Below are positions 42,501 through 50,337 of a DNA stretch of 64,000 nucleotides, piece after piece. Every line of letters begins with the position of its first letter. Position 1 is the stretch's first letter. The translations under genes and the position numbers were made by a program. The notes beneath the pieces were generated by a model. It searched no databases and was not told the DNA's origin. It saw nothing but the letters and a program-made list of their open reading frames with translations. Origin of the DNA: a bacterium (lineage in GTDB: Bacteria > SZUA-182 > DTGQ01); NCBI GenBank assembly GCA_040755755.1, contig JBFLZW010000078.1, positions 1 through 64,000 of the forward strand, read 5' to 3'.

Positions 42501-44853
42501 AAAAGTCACAAAGCTTTTATCGCCTGTCGAGGAGAAGAGCTACCACTTTCAGGTTGTGAAGACCATGGCCGACATTTTATTCAATGAGGAAAGATTCAGG
42601 GAGGCTATCGAGGCCTACCGCCGGGTAATAGACCGCTACCCCCTTAATGCCGAAGCTCCGGTCTTTCAGGCCAGAATCGAACAGTGCTGCCTCAAGCTGG
42701 CCGATCCCAAAGCAGCCAATGCAGCCAGGGAGCACCTGGTGCTCAACTACGGAGAAAACACTCCCTGGTGGGACAATAACCGGGATGAAGCCATCAGGAA
42801 ACAGGTGTCGTTGCTCATCGATGAGTCCATCCGCAATTCCACCCTGTATCTGATGGAATCGACGGACGAAAAGGATTATCAGGAACTGATCAGATTCTAC
42901 CGGCAGAATCTGAATCGCTTTCCCAGTGCGGAACAGGTTTATACGATCGGCTTTCTGCTGGCCGAATGCCTCTATAAAACCCGTCAGTATGAGCAGGCCA
43001 TCGCCGAATACAGCCAGGTTGTTCAGAATAAGGCGTTCAGGAAATTTACCGAGGATGCAGCCTACAAGAAGATCATCTGTCTCGAAAAGCTGATAGAGCA
43101 CAAAGCCCCTGCCGGGACTCAGCAGCAGGGACCTGCGCCGGAAGGCAAGGCAGCGGGAATAAAACCGGAGGACTGGAGCCCGGAAGAAAAGCAATTCCTG
43201 GCTGCCTGCGATCATCTGATGCAATCTTTCCCCAAAAATGTGCATCTGCCGGAAGTGCTCTACAAAAAGGGAGAATTATACCTGACCAAGGGTCAGCCGC
43301 AAAAGGCGATCGACACGTTCGACTACCTGATTCAGCATTTTCCTGAGAGCGATATTCGCCCGTCAGCCTTGAAAATGCTGGCCAAGGCCCGCTTCAACCA
43401 GGAGAAATTCGAACTGGCTGCCAGGGTATATTCCGAGATCGTGGCTGACTGTGACCAGAAATTGAAGGGCAGGGAAGATGCCGAGGTTGTATCGGCCCGC
43501 AGAAATGCCTATAAAATGATGGCCCTGTCGAGCTATAAAGAGGCCGAGCTTTTGACCAGGGAAGGAAAACCCATCGAGGCTGCACAAAAGTTCGAGGCCA
43601 CGGCGGATGAGTTTCCCCGCGAGCAGATTGCTGACCTGGCCCTGTTCGAGGCAGCCAGGATTTACCAGGCTCAGGGTCAGCCCCAAAAAGCCCATCAGAT
43701 TTTCGAACGGATCCTGGAACAATACCCCGGCTCGGAATATGCTCCGCAGGCACTCCTTTTGATCGCTCAGGAACAGGAGAAAAACCGGCAGCTTGCCGAA
43801 GCCGCCCGGAATTACGAAAGGCTGTACCGAGACTATCCCCGGTTTTCAGGGTCCGGCAAAGCCCTCTACAGGGCGGGAAGATTATTTGAAGAGGTTGAGG
43901 ATTGGGCTAAAGTCATCACCATATTCAGCCTCTATCAATCCGATCTTCGCCCTGATCCGGCCCTGGCCCTTGAAGTCAACTTCCGCCGGGGATATGCTCT
44001 CATGAAAAGCGGCGGCAATACTCAGGCTGAAGCGGCCTTTCAGGTTGTTCTCGATACCTATGAGCGGTATAAGGCGCAGGATGATACGCTCAAACCGTAC
44101 TACCCCGCCTGGGCCCGGTTCCTCATCGGTGAGATGTCCTTCGAGGCCTATGACAAGGTCAGATTGCAGGACAGCAGCGACCGGGGGATGAAACCAAAAC
44201 TGGATATGCTGAAAAAAGTGCTCGAAAACTATACCAAAGCCACTGATTTTAAAATCGCCGAATGGGCTATTCAGGCTATTTTCAAAATGGGGCTGGCTAT
44301 GGATAAATTCGCTGAGGAGCTTGGGGATTTTTCAGCAGGTCAATCATCGGAAGAGCTGCCAAAAGACGAAGCTTCTTACCTGCTCAATATTCAACTCCAG
44401 ATGAAGATTATCGAATTCCTGGAAAAGGCCGGAATGTTTTACCGGCAAAATATCCAACTGTCAGAACACAATAATATACAAGATGATACCTGGATAGCCA
44501 AATCGAAAGAGAATTTTACTCGAGACTATTGGCTGGCAGGGCAGCGGTATGAAAAAATCTATTCGCTCATCAAAGATGCGCCGGTTCCTGACTCCCTCGA
44601 TGAAGAGCAGGTCAAAAGTTACCGGCAGGCACTTCTGGAAAAGGCTCTGCCCTATCAAAGTCAGGCTGCCGAGATGTATGCTAAAAATACTCAGGCATCT
44701 GCCTTCCGGATCGAGTATAATTCCTGGATAGGGCAATCGTACCAGAGACTGGCTATTGTGAGACCTGAAAGATACCGGCGGGACGAAGAACGGCCGCTGG
44801 CCGAGAGTCGATCACGATTCAGCCTTCCTGAGCAGCTCCTGTTGAGAGAATGA
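39556..44853 (+). CDS. Giant periplasmic TPR protein, first gene of the ExbBD/AgmX operon
   Basis: A 1765-residue protein with an N-terminal signal or anchor (RLFLILHFLLALPCSLVS) and a long array of tetratricopeptide repeats covering most of residues 230-1500. Many repeats have the YbgF/BamD-like form (for example LYERILSQFPHGRYTEKTLY, and QAAEYYDRAV). A Ser/Pro region and a coiled-coil segment (about 680-750) interrupt the array, and a helical domain without clear repeats closes it. Such proteins act as scaffolds in the periplasm; the huge TPR protein of myxobacterial gliding clusters (AgmK/GltI) is a functional parallel, not a proven homologue. Five to six genes follow in tight order. The ribosome site is weak (AAGAC). 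Confidence 0.8.
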   Translation: MRSSAPGIIYSRIRLFLILHFLLALPCSLVSISHPDAGEWRVPEFNLQGTAPNTPAVQVGELKKSIDSTANQLVRNMTASSSLPADRWITLLLRNSSSSDFILTDIVTKLGRKLTHYNFCLEDSGIFHRNTVKKFAISDIPNGRNELFITFLLQELSDSGSQDGKITAKRKGPGGTAPLKGCSLLSDSRCLHKKPLVDTRVVKKCSFRFSWPGEQALSKVIIFDDSNAPQIQDMPTQSLEVARGLFLNQDYLACLWNLSNFFKESASLPKNPAGRTLDDRAGQTSTVDFQALMAEASFLRAECFLHLEMYAEAISAYQEVRKKFPRSDYYHLSLLHLEMAHYLAGHYSQAVIDFEQFDSLAGDRILDPARYIAARSLYQEKKFTQGANLLRRISPASPCFLPARYLQALCHLAVRENDAVVEDLEAIIHLPSPAAIPASGMEELQIILGSESLNAGHLVQSAHLLLGRLWYQEKEYEKSLKEFDAISAKSPQYLSALIGKGLIFLQLRQEEKVRKILDELTPQGLESRFLSDARFSLADNRQKTGRYREAYALYQESIHQCREGLAAIGNLQKDQQYLDNLLRFVLDARKPRSSSPTPSLTAMVPPTSWIYQEVADILSSQGSLSCWHDLERMEKVLQSMRSLLLAPEPGYPEKIKGLSRLMARPEEITEEMKGAHGEDPSSPADPNQPELEKIRQAAFREIVNRENRFGLVREAVITRLKSDIQEALGMISHRLSEIHDRACLEIEHAALQEKLSTPDEKSLAALKKVMTTHESFINRYPQSPYLEKILFQLAEYSYLHASLDYQRMLRAVEGSKNPADFLLETRPNFDQAIKLYERILSQFPHGRYTEKTLYALAYTYQEQGAIILARSVFQRLIQDFPDTSLATEVQVRLGEIFFDENKFAQAAEYYDRAVKSGRLPGQYRNNVLYKLAWSFYKQSQDHKALELFILLADEYARSNNNLLLKEMIYQLAKMGSEYDSLEKVTKLLSPVEEKSYHFQVVKTMADILFNEERFREAIEAYRRVIDRYPLNAEAPVFQARIEQCCLKLADPKAANAAREHLVLNYGENTPWWDNNRDEAIRKQVSLLIDESIRNSTLYLMESTDEKDYQELIRFYRQNLNRFPSAEQVYTIGFLLAECLYKTRQYEQAIAEYSQVVQNKAFRKFTEDAAYKKIICLEKLIEHKAPAGTQQQGPAPEGKAAGIKPEDWSPEEKQFLAACDHLMQSFPKNVHLPEVLYKKGELYLTKGQPQKAIDTFDYLIQHFPESDIRPSALKMLAKARFNQEKFELAARVYSEIVADCDQKLKGREDAEVVSARRNAYKMMALSSYKEAELLTREGKPIEAAQKFEATADEFPREQIADLALFEAARIYQAQGQPQKAHQIFERILEQYPGSEYAPQALLLIAQEQEKNRQLAEAARNYERLYRDYPRFSGSGKALYRAGRLFEEVEDWAKVITIFSLYQSDLRPDPALALEVNFRRGYALMKSGGNTQAEAAFQVVLDTYERYKAQDDTLKPYYPAWARFLIGEMSFEAYDKVRLQDSSDRGMKPKLDMLKKVLENYTKATDFKIAEWAIQAIFKMGLAMDKFAEELGDFSAGQSSEELPKDEASYLLNIQLQMKIIEFLEKAGMFYRQNIQLSEHNNIQDDTWIAKSKENFTRDYWLAGQRYEKIYSLIKDAPVPDSLDEEQVKSYRQALLEKALPYQSQAAEMYAKNTQASAFRIEYNSWIGQSYQRLAIVRPERYRRDEERPLAESRSRFSLPEQLLLRE

Positions 44854-44863
44854 GGGAGATTCC

Positions 44864-45895
44864 GTGACAAAGACAAAGGCAAAAACAAAGGCAAAGACAA
44901 GGAAACCACAGAGACACAGAGACACAGAGGGGAACAGGGTATTATTGTCTGTGTGCCTGTATGTCTTTGTGGCTGCCTGTATTCTTGTGAGCGGATGCGG
45001 GAAGGCTGCGCTGAAAATCCAGAGCCCGCTGGGAAAGGGCATCTACCAGGCCAATCTTCTCTATCAGGATGCCAACTATCAGGAATGCCGCCGGGTATTG
45101 GAAAGCCTGCTGCCTGCCTATCCCGACGATCCTCACCTGCATTACAATCTGGGACTGACCTATGCGCGACTGAATCTGTACAGCCAGGCCAGAGATGAAT
45201 ACCTGAAGGCTCTGAGGCAGAAGGGAGGGAACATTTCCCAGATTCATCAGGGGCTTGGAGACCTGTACCGGCAGCAGCGCCTCTACACCAAAGCCATTCT
45301 TGAATATCAGCGGGCGCTGACCCTGATGCCTGATTCGATAGAGGCCATGATCCACCTGGCCGGTACCTACGAAGAAACGGGCAAGATAGAACTGGCTGTT
45401 AAAGAATATAAAAGCGCTCTCCGGGTTAAAGCACTGCCTGAGATTTACCTGAATTTAGGCAATATTCACTATAAGTTACGGCAATATGAAGAGGCTATAT
45501 CTGTATATCAGAAGGCCCTGCGCATGGACCCGAACCGGGTGGAGGTGTATAATAATTTAGGGCTGGCCTTGGAGAGGAAGGGAGATTCGCAGGAAGCAGC
45601 AGCATGGTATCAGAAAGCCATCAGGCTCGATAGCCGTTTCCTTCCGCCCTATATCAACCTTGGGGCATTTTACCGGTCAGCCGGAAAATACGATATGGCC
45701 AGGGAACAATACTTGCACGCTTTGAAACTTAAGCCCGATTGCCTTGATGCTGTGTTAAACCTGGGTATTTTATATGACCTCTACCTCGCTGATCCGCAGG
45801 AGGCCATAAAAAACTATCGGCAGTATTGTCAGGGGGGCGGCCCCAGGTCTTCGGAGGTAAAACGATGGATCGAAAATCTTCAGTCCGGGAAATAA
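44864..45895 (+). CDS. TPR lipoprotein whose signal peptide is encoded by a palindromic repeat
   Basis: A 343-residue lipoprotein. The GTG at 44864 has AGGGAG nine bases upstream. Residues 1-20 are extremely basic (KTKAKTKAKTRKPQRHRD), residues about 25-37 hydrophobic (LLSVCLYVFVAACIL), and VSGC with Cys45 or nearby gives the lipobox. Residues about 58-340 are seven or eight TPRs of the O-GlcNAc-transferase type (LGDLYRQQRLYTKAILEYQRAL; NLGLALERKGDSQEAAAWYQKAI). A dispersed palindrome (44904-44974) is read in frame and encodes both halves of the signal. It lies 10 bases after the giant TPR gene and overlaps the cytochrome start by 31 bases. It resembles GltE/AglT-like TPR lipoproteins in role. 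Confidence 0.8.
   Translation: MTKTKAKTKAKTRKPQRHRDTEGNRVLLSVCLYVFVAACILVSGCGKAALKIQSPLGKGIYQANLLYQDANYQECRRVLESLLPAYPDDPHLHYNLGLTYARLNLYSQARDEYLKALRQKGGNISQIHQGLGDLYRQQRLYTKAILEYQRALTLMPDSIEAMIHLAGTYEETGKIELAVKEYKSALRVKALPEIYLNLGNIHYKLRQYEEAISVYQKALRMDPNRVEVYNNLGLALERKGDSQEAAAWYQKAIRLDSRFLPPYINLGAFYRSAGKYDMAREQYLHALKLKPDCLDAVLNLGILYDLYLADPQEAIKNYRQYCQGGGPRSSEVKRWIENLQSGK
44904..44974. repeat. In-frame CACAGAG-type palindrome
   Basis: The left arm ACCACAGAGACACAGAGACA (from about 44905) and the right arm ending ATGTCTTTGTGGCT (to 44974) are complementary over about 27 positions with some six mismatches. It is the same family as 4031-4090, 6591-6633 and the debris at 54555. Here it is coding. 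Confidence 0.65.
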
Positions 45896-46749
45896 TTGCT
45901 CCGGGTGTGGCAGTGAGTCTTGTTATGATCATGCTCGCTTGCATCCTCCTCTGCCTGCAGGCCGATGCGGCGGCATCAGAAACACCTTCTGCCCCCTCTG
46001 CTGCCGAACTGCCTGATATCAGTTCCGAGAGGATCGACATGGAGGAGATGAAAATTCAGGGAACCATTGACAAGCCCAACATCATGTATGTTATTCCCCG
46101 TGCCAGGATCGAGATTGAAATGAAATTGAACGATGACTACTTTCTCCTCTCATCCGCCGACCCCAATATGGCGGCGATCAGGCATGATCTGGAATTTCAG
46201 CCTGTTGAGAAGAAAACAGCATCTCCTGCCGAGCCGATCCCCCCCTCCCCTCTCCCGGCATCCTTTTTTTTCATCCAAAGGCCAGAGATCAACGCCGGGA
46301 GCTGTGTTTCCTGCCACTATCCCGGAATGGACATTCCCAAAGGCAGCTCCACACCGCTCCTGCTTCAGGAGCTGAATCAGAGATGCCTCCAGTGCCATCC
46401 TGCCCGCTACTATCATATCTGCTGGAGAGAGGTTGAGAAGACGGCCTTTCAGTCTCCTGACCAGAGTGAAAACAGTTGCCAGAAATGCCACACCCCCTGG
46501 ACCCAGCCACCGGGAACACGGACACAGGATGGAAAGACAAAGGGGAGCCGGATGAAATGGCAGTGGAGTCAGTGGACGCAGCCAAAGGAAGACTCCTGGC
46601 GGGGAACACGGACGTATTGGCAGTGGGCTCAACCCAGGGAATCCTGGCAGCCCAGGAAAAAGCAAGATACTACGAGTGAGGAATTATCGGAGAAAAAAAA
46701 TGATATCGACACCTTCTGCATTACCTGTCACAAACACGACGAGAGATGA
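45865..46749 (+). CDS. Membrane-anchored tetraheme c-type cytochrome with Trp-rich insert
   Basis: A 294-residue protein with an N-terminal helix (VAVSLVMIMLACILLCLQ) that anchors or exports it. The ATG at 45865, with GGAGG seven bases ahead, is preferred over a TTG at 45826. Heme motifs are CVSCH (147-151), CLQCH (174-178), CQKCH (205-209) and CITCH (285-289). Between hemes three and four there are eight tryptophans in about 50 residues (KWQWSQWTQP, then YWQWAQP), an odd, repetitive, positively charged stretch. The start lies inside the end of the TPR lipoprotein gene and ExbB follows after 13 bases. A cytochrome in the middle of an ExbBD operon suggests a redox input or a redox-dependent assembly role; that is inference. 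Confidence 0.82.
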   Translation: MDRKSSVREIIAPGVAVSLVMIMLACILLCLQADAAASETPSAPSAAELPDISSERIDMEEMKIQGTIDKPNIMYVIPRARIEIEMKLNDDYFLLSSADPNMAAIRHDLEFQPVEKKTASPAEPIPPSPLPASFFFIQRPEINAGSCVSCHYPGMDIPKGSSTPLLLQELNQRCLQCHPARYYHICWREVEKTAFQSPDQSENSCQKCHTPWTQPPGTRTQDGKTKGSRMKWQWSQWTQPKEDSWRGTRTYWQWAQPRESWQPRKKQDTTSEELSEKKNDIDTFCITCHKHDER

Positions 46750-46762
46750 TAAGGAGAGGTAA

Positions 46763-47389
46763 ATGAGCATCTTACAACTTATCAAGCTGTTCTTCATCGA
46801 GGGCGGTTTTTTCATGTACGCTATCCTGGCAGCTTCGATTTTTGGCCTGGCGATTATCTTTGAACGATTCTACAAGGTTGGGTTCCGGTTTAGAATCAGC
46901 TCCGAGAGGTTTATGGCCAGAATATTTGCGCACCTTAAGGCTCAGGAAATCGAGCAGGCCATTCAACTGTGCAGCCAATCACAGGCCCCGCTTCCGATCA
47001 TCATCAGGGCAGGGCTGGAAAAACATAATCAGAGTGAATCAGAGATACAGAATGCCATTGATGAAGCCACTCTGGAGCAGTTGCCCCGCGTTTCCCGAAG
47101 AACCGAATACCTCAACCTGATCGCCAATATTTCTACCCTGATGGGACTTTTGGGAACCATTCAGGGTCTTATTCAGGCCTTCCATGCCGTCAGTCACGTG
47201 GATGCGGCTCAAAAAGCCACCATGCTGGCAGGAGGAATCGCCATGGCTCTGAATACTACAGCCTTTGGTCTGATAGTCGCTATTCCCTGTATGGTCAGCT
47301 ACTCCATCCTCAATTCCCTGTCAGACCGGATACTTGACGATATTGACCAATTCTCCCTGAAATTGATTAATTTCCTGAAGCAGCACTAG
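46763..47389 (+). CDS. MotA/TolQ/ExbB proton channel family protein
   Basis: An inner-membrane channel protein of 208 residues that would pair with the ExbD-type proteins to turn proton flow into work. Three helices are seen (FFMYAILAASIFGLAIIFE at the N terminus; ANISTLMGLLGTIQGLIQAF; AFGLIVAIPCMVSYSIL). The conserved TM2/TM3 block, GLLGTIQGLIQAF then GGIAMALNTTAFGLIVAIP, is typical for the family. A GAGAGG site lies upstream. The gene sits between the cytochrome and two exbD-like genes. Confidence 0.92.
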   Translation: MSILQLIKLFFIEGGFFMYAILAASIFGLAIIFERFYKVGFRFRISSERFMARIFAHLKAQEIEQAIQLCSQSQAPLPIIIRAGLEKHNQSESEIQNAIDEATLEQLPRVSRRTEYLNLIANISTLMGLLGTIQGLIQAFHAVSHVDAAQKATMLAGGIAMALNTTAFGLIVAIPCMVSYSILNSLSDRILDDIDQFSLKLINFLKQH

Positions 47390-47417
47390 GTTACGGTAAA
47401 CAAGAATAGGATCTGTC

Positions 47418-47900
47418 ATGCCCCGGTTGATTGAAAAAAAGCGAAAAGTAAATAAAACCATAGAGCTTTACCTGACTCCGGTCATGAATATCTTTCTCAA
47501 TATCATCCCCCTGCTCCTGGTGACGGCTGTTTTTATTCAGACTTCGGTAATCAATCTCTCCCTCCCCTCCCAAACTGCCGGTTCAGCTCCGGCCCAAAGT
47601 CAGGTAGCGGATGGGGCCAATGCCAGGAAACCGAAACAGCTCCTCATTTTGTCGATTGCTGCCAGGGGATTTTATCTTATTCTTGGTGACAAGCTCCTGA
47701 AGATTATCCCTAAAGGAGATAACTACGACTTCGATAAACTCGAAGCTATCCTTCGGAAAGTCAAGGAGGCGTTTCCTGAGCAGGAAAGCATTGTCATCGA
47801 ATCGGAAGATGATATCATCTATGACCATCTTATTCATACTATGGACAGATGCCGGGCCTGCGGCCTGGTGGACATTGTCCTTTCGGCGAGTAAAAACTGA
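47418..47900 (+). CDS. ExbD/TolR-like protein 1, with Asn in place of the channel Asp
   Basis: A 160-residue protein with the ExbD layout: a basic N terminus (RLIEKKRKVNKTIELYLTP), one membrane helix (NIFLNIIPLLLVTAVFIQ) and a periplasmic domain with the final YDHLIHTMDRCRACGLVDIV, close to the usual YxxVIxxMDxxRxxGxxxI. In ExbD and TolR the helix starts LTPxxDV, and its Asp is needed for proton transfer; here that place is Asn24 (LTPVMNIF). It may be a structural subunit paired with the second ExbD, which keeps the Asp. Confidence 0.82.
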   Translation: MPRLIEKKRKVNKTIELYLTPVMNIFLNIIPLLLVTAVFIQTSVINLSLPSQTAGSAPAQSQVADGANARKPKQLLILSIAARGFYLILGDKLLKIIPKGDNYDFDKLEAILRKVKEAFPEQESIVIESEDDIIYDHLIHTMDRCRACGLVDIVLSASKN

Positions 47901-47928
47901 GTGAACAGTGGTCAGTGAACAGTGGTCA
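47901..47928. repeat. 14-bp direct repeat between the two exbD genes
   Basis: GTGAACAGTGGTCA occurs twice in a row (47901-47914, 47915-47928), right after the stop of the first exbD. Related words appear at 22795-22810. Confidence 0.6.
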
Positions 47929-47951
47929 GTAATAAGGAGAAAACAGCTTAC

Positions 47952-48473
47952 ATGGCTAACGAGAAGAGCACAAGCAGAGCGATTGTCCGACGACGCCTGG
48001 CCAGGGCCAGACGAAAGCGGGATGCCTTTGTTCGCCTGACTTCCCTGATCGATGTCTTTACCATCCTGTTATGTTTCCTGATCAAGAGTTTTTCAGCCAG
48101 TCCGGAAGTTACTCTGATAGCTGAAAATCTCCAATTGCCGGTTTCAACCGCAACTCAATCTCCGGAAGTCGCAACTACTGTTTCCGCCACCCGCGAGGCT
48201 GTGCTCCTGAACGGTGAATTTGTCGATACCATCGAGAATTTCAGATCGCAAAAAGAAATGCTGAATTCCAGATTATACGAAAAATTAATTCAGGATAAAG
48301 AAAGGTTTCTCCTGATTGCCCGGGAAAATCCTGGTCAGCTCAAGTTTCGGGGGAAAATCATTATTCAGGCAGATAAAAAAATTCCGTATCAGGTTATCAA
48401 GAAGTTGATTTATACCAGTGGACAGGCAGAGTTTGGGAAAATTTCTCTTCATGTTCTTCAGAAAGAGACATAA
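47952..48473 (+). CDS. ExbD/TolR-like protein 2, with the conserved Asp
   Basis: From the ATG at 47952 the product has 173 residues; a GTG at 47922 in the direct repeat would add ten. The N terminus is strongly basic (RRRLARARRKRDAFVRL). The single membrane helix begins LTSLIDVFTILLCFLIKSF with Asp34 in the position needed for proton transfer. The periplasmic part ends in IPYQVIKKLIYTSGQAEFGKI, as in ExbD proteins. It is likely to form a heterodimer with the Asn-containing partner within the ExbB pentamer. Six bases separate it from the transducer gene. Confidence 0.85.
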   Translation: MANEKSTSRAIVRRRLARARRKRDAFVRLTSLIDVFTILLCFLIKSFSASPEVTLIAENLQLPVSTATQSPEVATTVSATREAVLLNGEFVDTIENFRSQKEMLNSRLYEKLIQDKERFLLIARENPGQLKFRGKIIIQADKKIPYQVIKKLIYTSGQAEFGKISLHVLQKET

Positions 48474-48479
48474 ATAATC

Positions 48480-50228
48480 ATGGCGTTCCAATCGAAAAGG
48501 GTGACTGGTGCCCAGCAGCCCGATACGGCCCAGAAAGAAAAAAAGCTGGTTCTGCAGATTCATCTGCTCAGAGAGCCGGGTGATGGCGAAAAAGTGCTTC
48601 TCAATAAATCATCGGTCACTGCCGGTTCTCAACCAGCCAATGATCTGGTCATTCCCTGCCCGCTGAAGAGATTCACTTTTCTGAAAAAAAGGCGAAGTGG
48701 TGGCTATGAGCTTTTTATTCCCGGAGAAATGACCGGCATCATCGGTCATCCTGACCAGACAGATACGGTCTCTATCGACAGTCTCCGGAACCTCAATCTG
48801 CTGCCCCGGAAAAATCAGGGTCATACCCTTTTTCTGCCTGTGGGGAACAGGGCCGAGCTTTCCTATGGAGGCGTGCGCCTCGATCTGGGATACGTACCGG
48901 AGCCGCCCCCTCCACCCCGCAGCAGGGAGGAACAGGCGTCGGAGGACGTTCTGGAACATGGTTTTCTCGAAGGCGACCAGAAGGGTTTCTGGACCATGTT
49001 TCTTCTTTCCCTCTGCCTTCATGTATTATTCATCCTGTACGTGTACATGGCTCCTCTGCCTCCTCCCTCTCAGGAGCAAACTACGGCAGCGGAAATTCCG
49101 GAGCGGCTCGTCAGGCTGATACTCAAGGAGGAAGAGAAGCAGAAGGATATTCAGGCCAGCAGGCTCCTGAAAGAGGAAAAAAAGGCCGCTCCGCTCACCC
49201 AGCCCCCGGTGCAAAAGACCAGTCCGCCGGTCAAAGAAGCCAAACCCGCTCAGCAGCCAGCCCAAAAGGCTCAAATCAAGCCCAGGCAGGCTGAATCCTC
49301 TTCCGGCAAAGACAAGCCTCGACAAAAAACAGCCCAATCTGTATCCTCCTCCGGAGCCTCCGGAGAACCAAAACCCTCTCTGGTTGCCTCAACAGATGGA
49401 ACCACAGCAGCCAAAGATGGAGGATCAGATGTGCTCAGGCAGGGCGAAGGGCAAACTTCCGTCTCTTCACCGGAAAAGAAAGTTGACCTCAACTCGATCG
49501 GCATTCTGGGCATGATTTCATCCCGTCAATCATCCCGCTCTCCATCCTCCCCAGGCATTGATTCCCAGCTTAACCTTCTGGCTAAAAATGCGATCAATAG
49601 TGGAAAAACCCTGGTCAGGCAAATCGAAAAATCCTCTCCGCCATTGCAGGCCTTTACCGGCGAGGGATTGAATGATGAGCTGCCCCTCGGAGACGGGGAA
49701 GGCGGTGAGGAACCTGGAAATGCCCATGATGCCGGAAAGGGAACCGAAGGGAAAAAGGCCAAAGAGGCAGAAAAATCCAGATCAAAAACTTCATCATCAG
49801 CATCATCAGCCAAAAAGGTAGATGATCTGGTGGCCATGCACCAGCAGACCGACACCGTAGAGCTTCCGGTCAAGGGTGATCTTGCCCTCCAGAAGATCGT
49901 CGATGTTAAAACTTCAGGACCGAAAAGCCAGTTTCGTACCCCGCAGGCCATTCTCGAAGTGGTGTCATCTTATAAATCCAGCATTATCCATTGTTACAAC
50001 AAGGCACTCAAGGTATATCCCAGGCTGGAAGGCAGGCTGGTGGTCGAATTTACGATCACTGCACAGGGGGAGGTTGTTGACGTAAAAGTTGTCTCCTCTA
50101 CCCTGCCCAGGTTCGACTCCGGCCTGGATGCATGCGTGACCAATATGATCCAAAGCTGGCGTTTTGCTTCGATTCCAGTGGGTATAACTACCGTGGTCTA
50201 TCCCTTCGTGTTTTTCCCTGCCATGTAA
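48480..50228 (+). CDS. AgmX/PglI-type energy transducer (TonB-like)
   Basis: A 582-residue protein that would carry the ExbB/ExbD force to the outer membrane. Residues 1-150 are a cytoplasmic beta-rich domain (FHA-like in look: LVIPCPLKRFTFLKKR, then LFIPGEMTGIIGHPD, then LSYGGVRLDLGYVPEPPPPP). One membrane helix follows (FLLSLCLHVLFILYVYMA), then a long Pro/Lys/Ser-rich periplasmic spacer. The final 100 residues (AILEVVSSYKSSIIHCYNKA to VVYPFVFFPAM) have the AgmX/PglI C-terminal pattern, with the two conserved cysteines and the W-x-F-x-x-x-P block. AgmX is known from Myxococcus gliding. It ends the operon. Confidence 0.85.
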   Translation: MAFQSKRVTGAQQPDTAQKEKKLVLQIHLLREPGDGEKVLLNKSSVTAGSQPANDLVIPCPLKRFTFLKKRRSGGYELFIPGEMTGIIGHPDQTDTVSIDSLRNLNLLPRKNQGHTLFLPVGNRAELSYGGVRLDLGYVPEPPPPPRSREEQASEDVLEHGFLEGDQKGFWTMFLLSLCLHVLFILYVYMAPLPPPSQEQTTAAEIPERLVRLILKEEEKQKDIQASRLLKEEKKAAPLTQPPVQKTSPPVKEAKPAQQPAQKAQIKPRQAESSSGKDKPRQKTAQSVSSSGASGEPKPSLVASTDGTTAAKDGGSDVLRQGEGQTSVSSPEKKVDLNSIGILGMISSRQSSRSPSSPGIDSQLNLLAKNAINSGKTLVRQIEKSSPPLQAFTGEGLNDELPLGDGEGGEEPGNAHDAGKGTEGKKAKEAEKSRSKTSSSASSAKKVDDLVAMHQQTDTVELPVKGDLALQKIVDVKTSGPKSQFRTPQAILEVVSSYKSSIIHCYNKALKVYPRLEGRLVVEFTITAQGEVVDVKVVSSTLPRFDSGLDACVTNMIQSWRFASIPVGITTVVYPFVFFPAM

Positions 50229-50337
50229 AGGCAGTGCTGATACTTCATCCAGCCGATATTATACTGATAATATACTGAACCGGAAATTTGCCCCGGCTAT
50301 CTGCCGCAGACAAAATTAACGAAAGATACTCCCGAAG

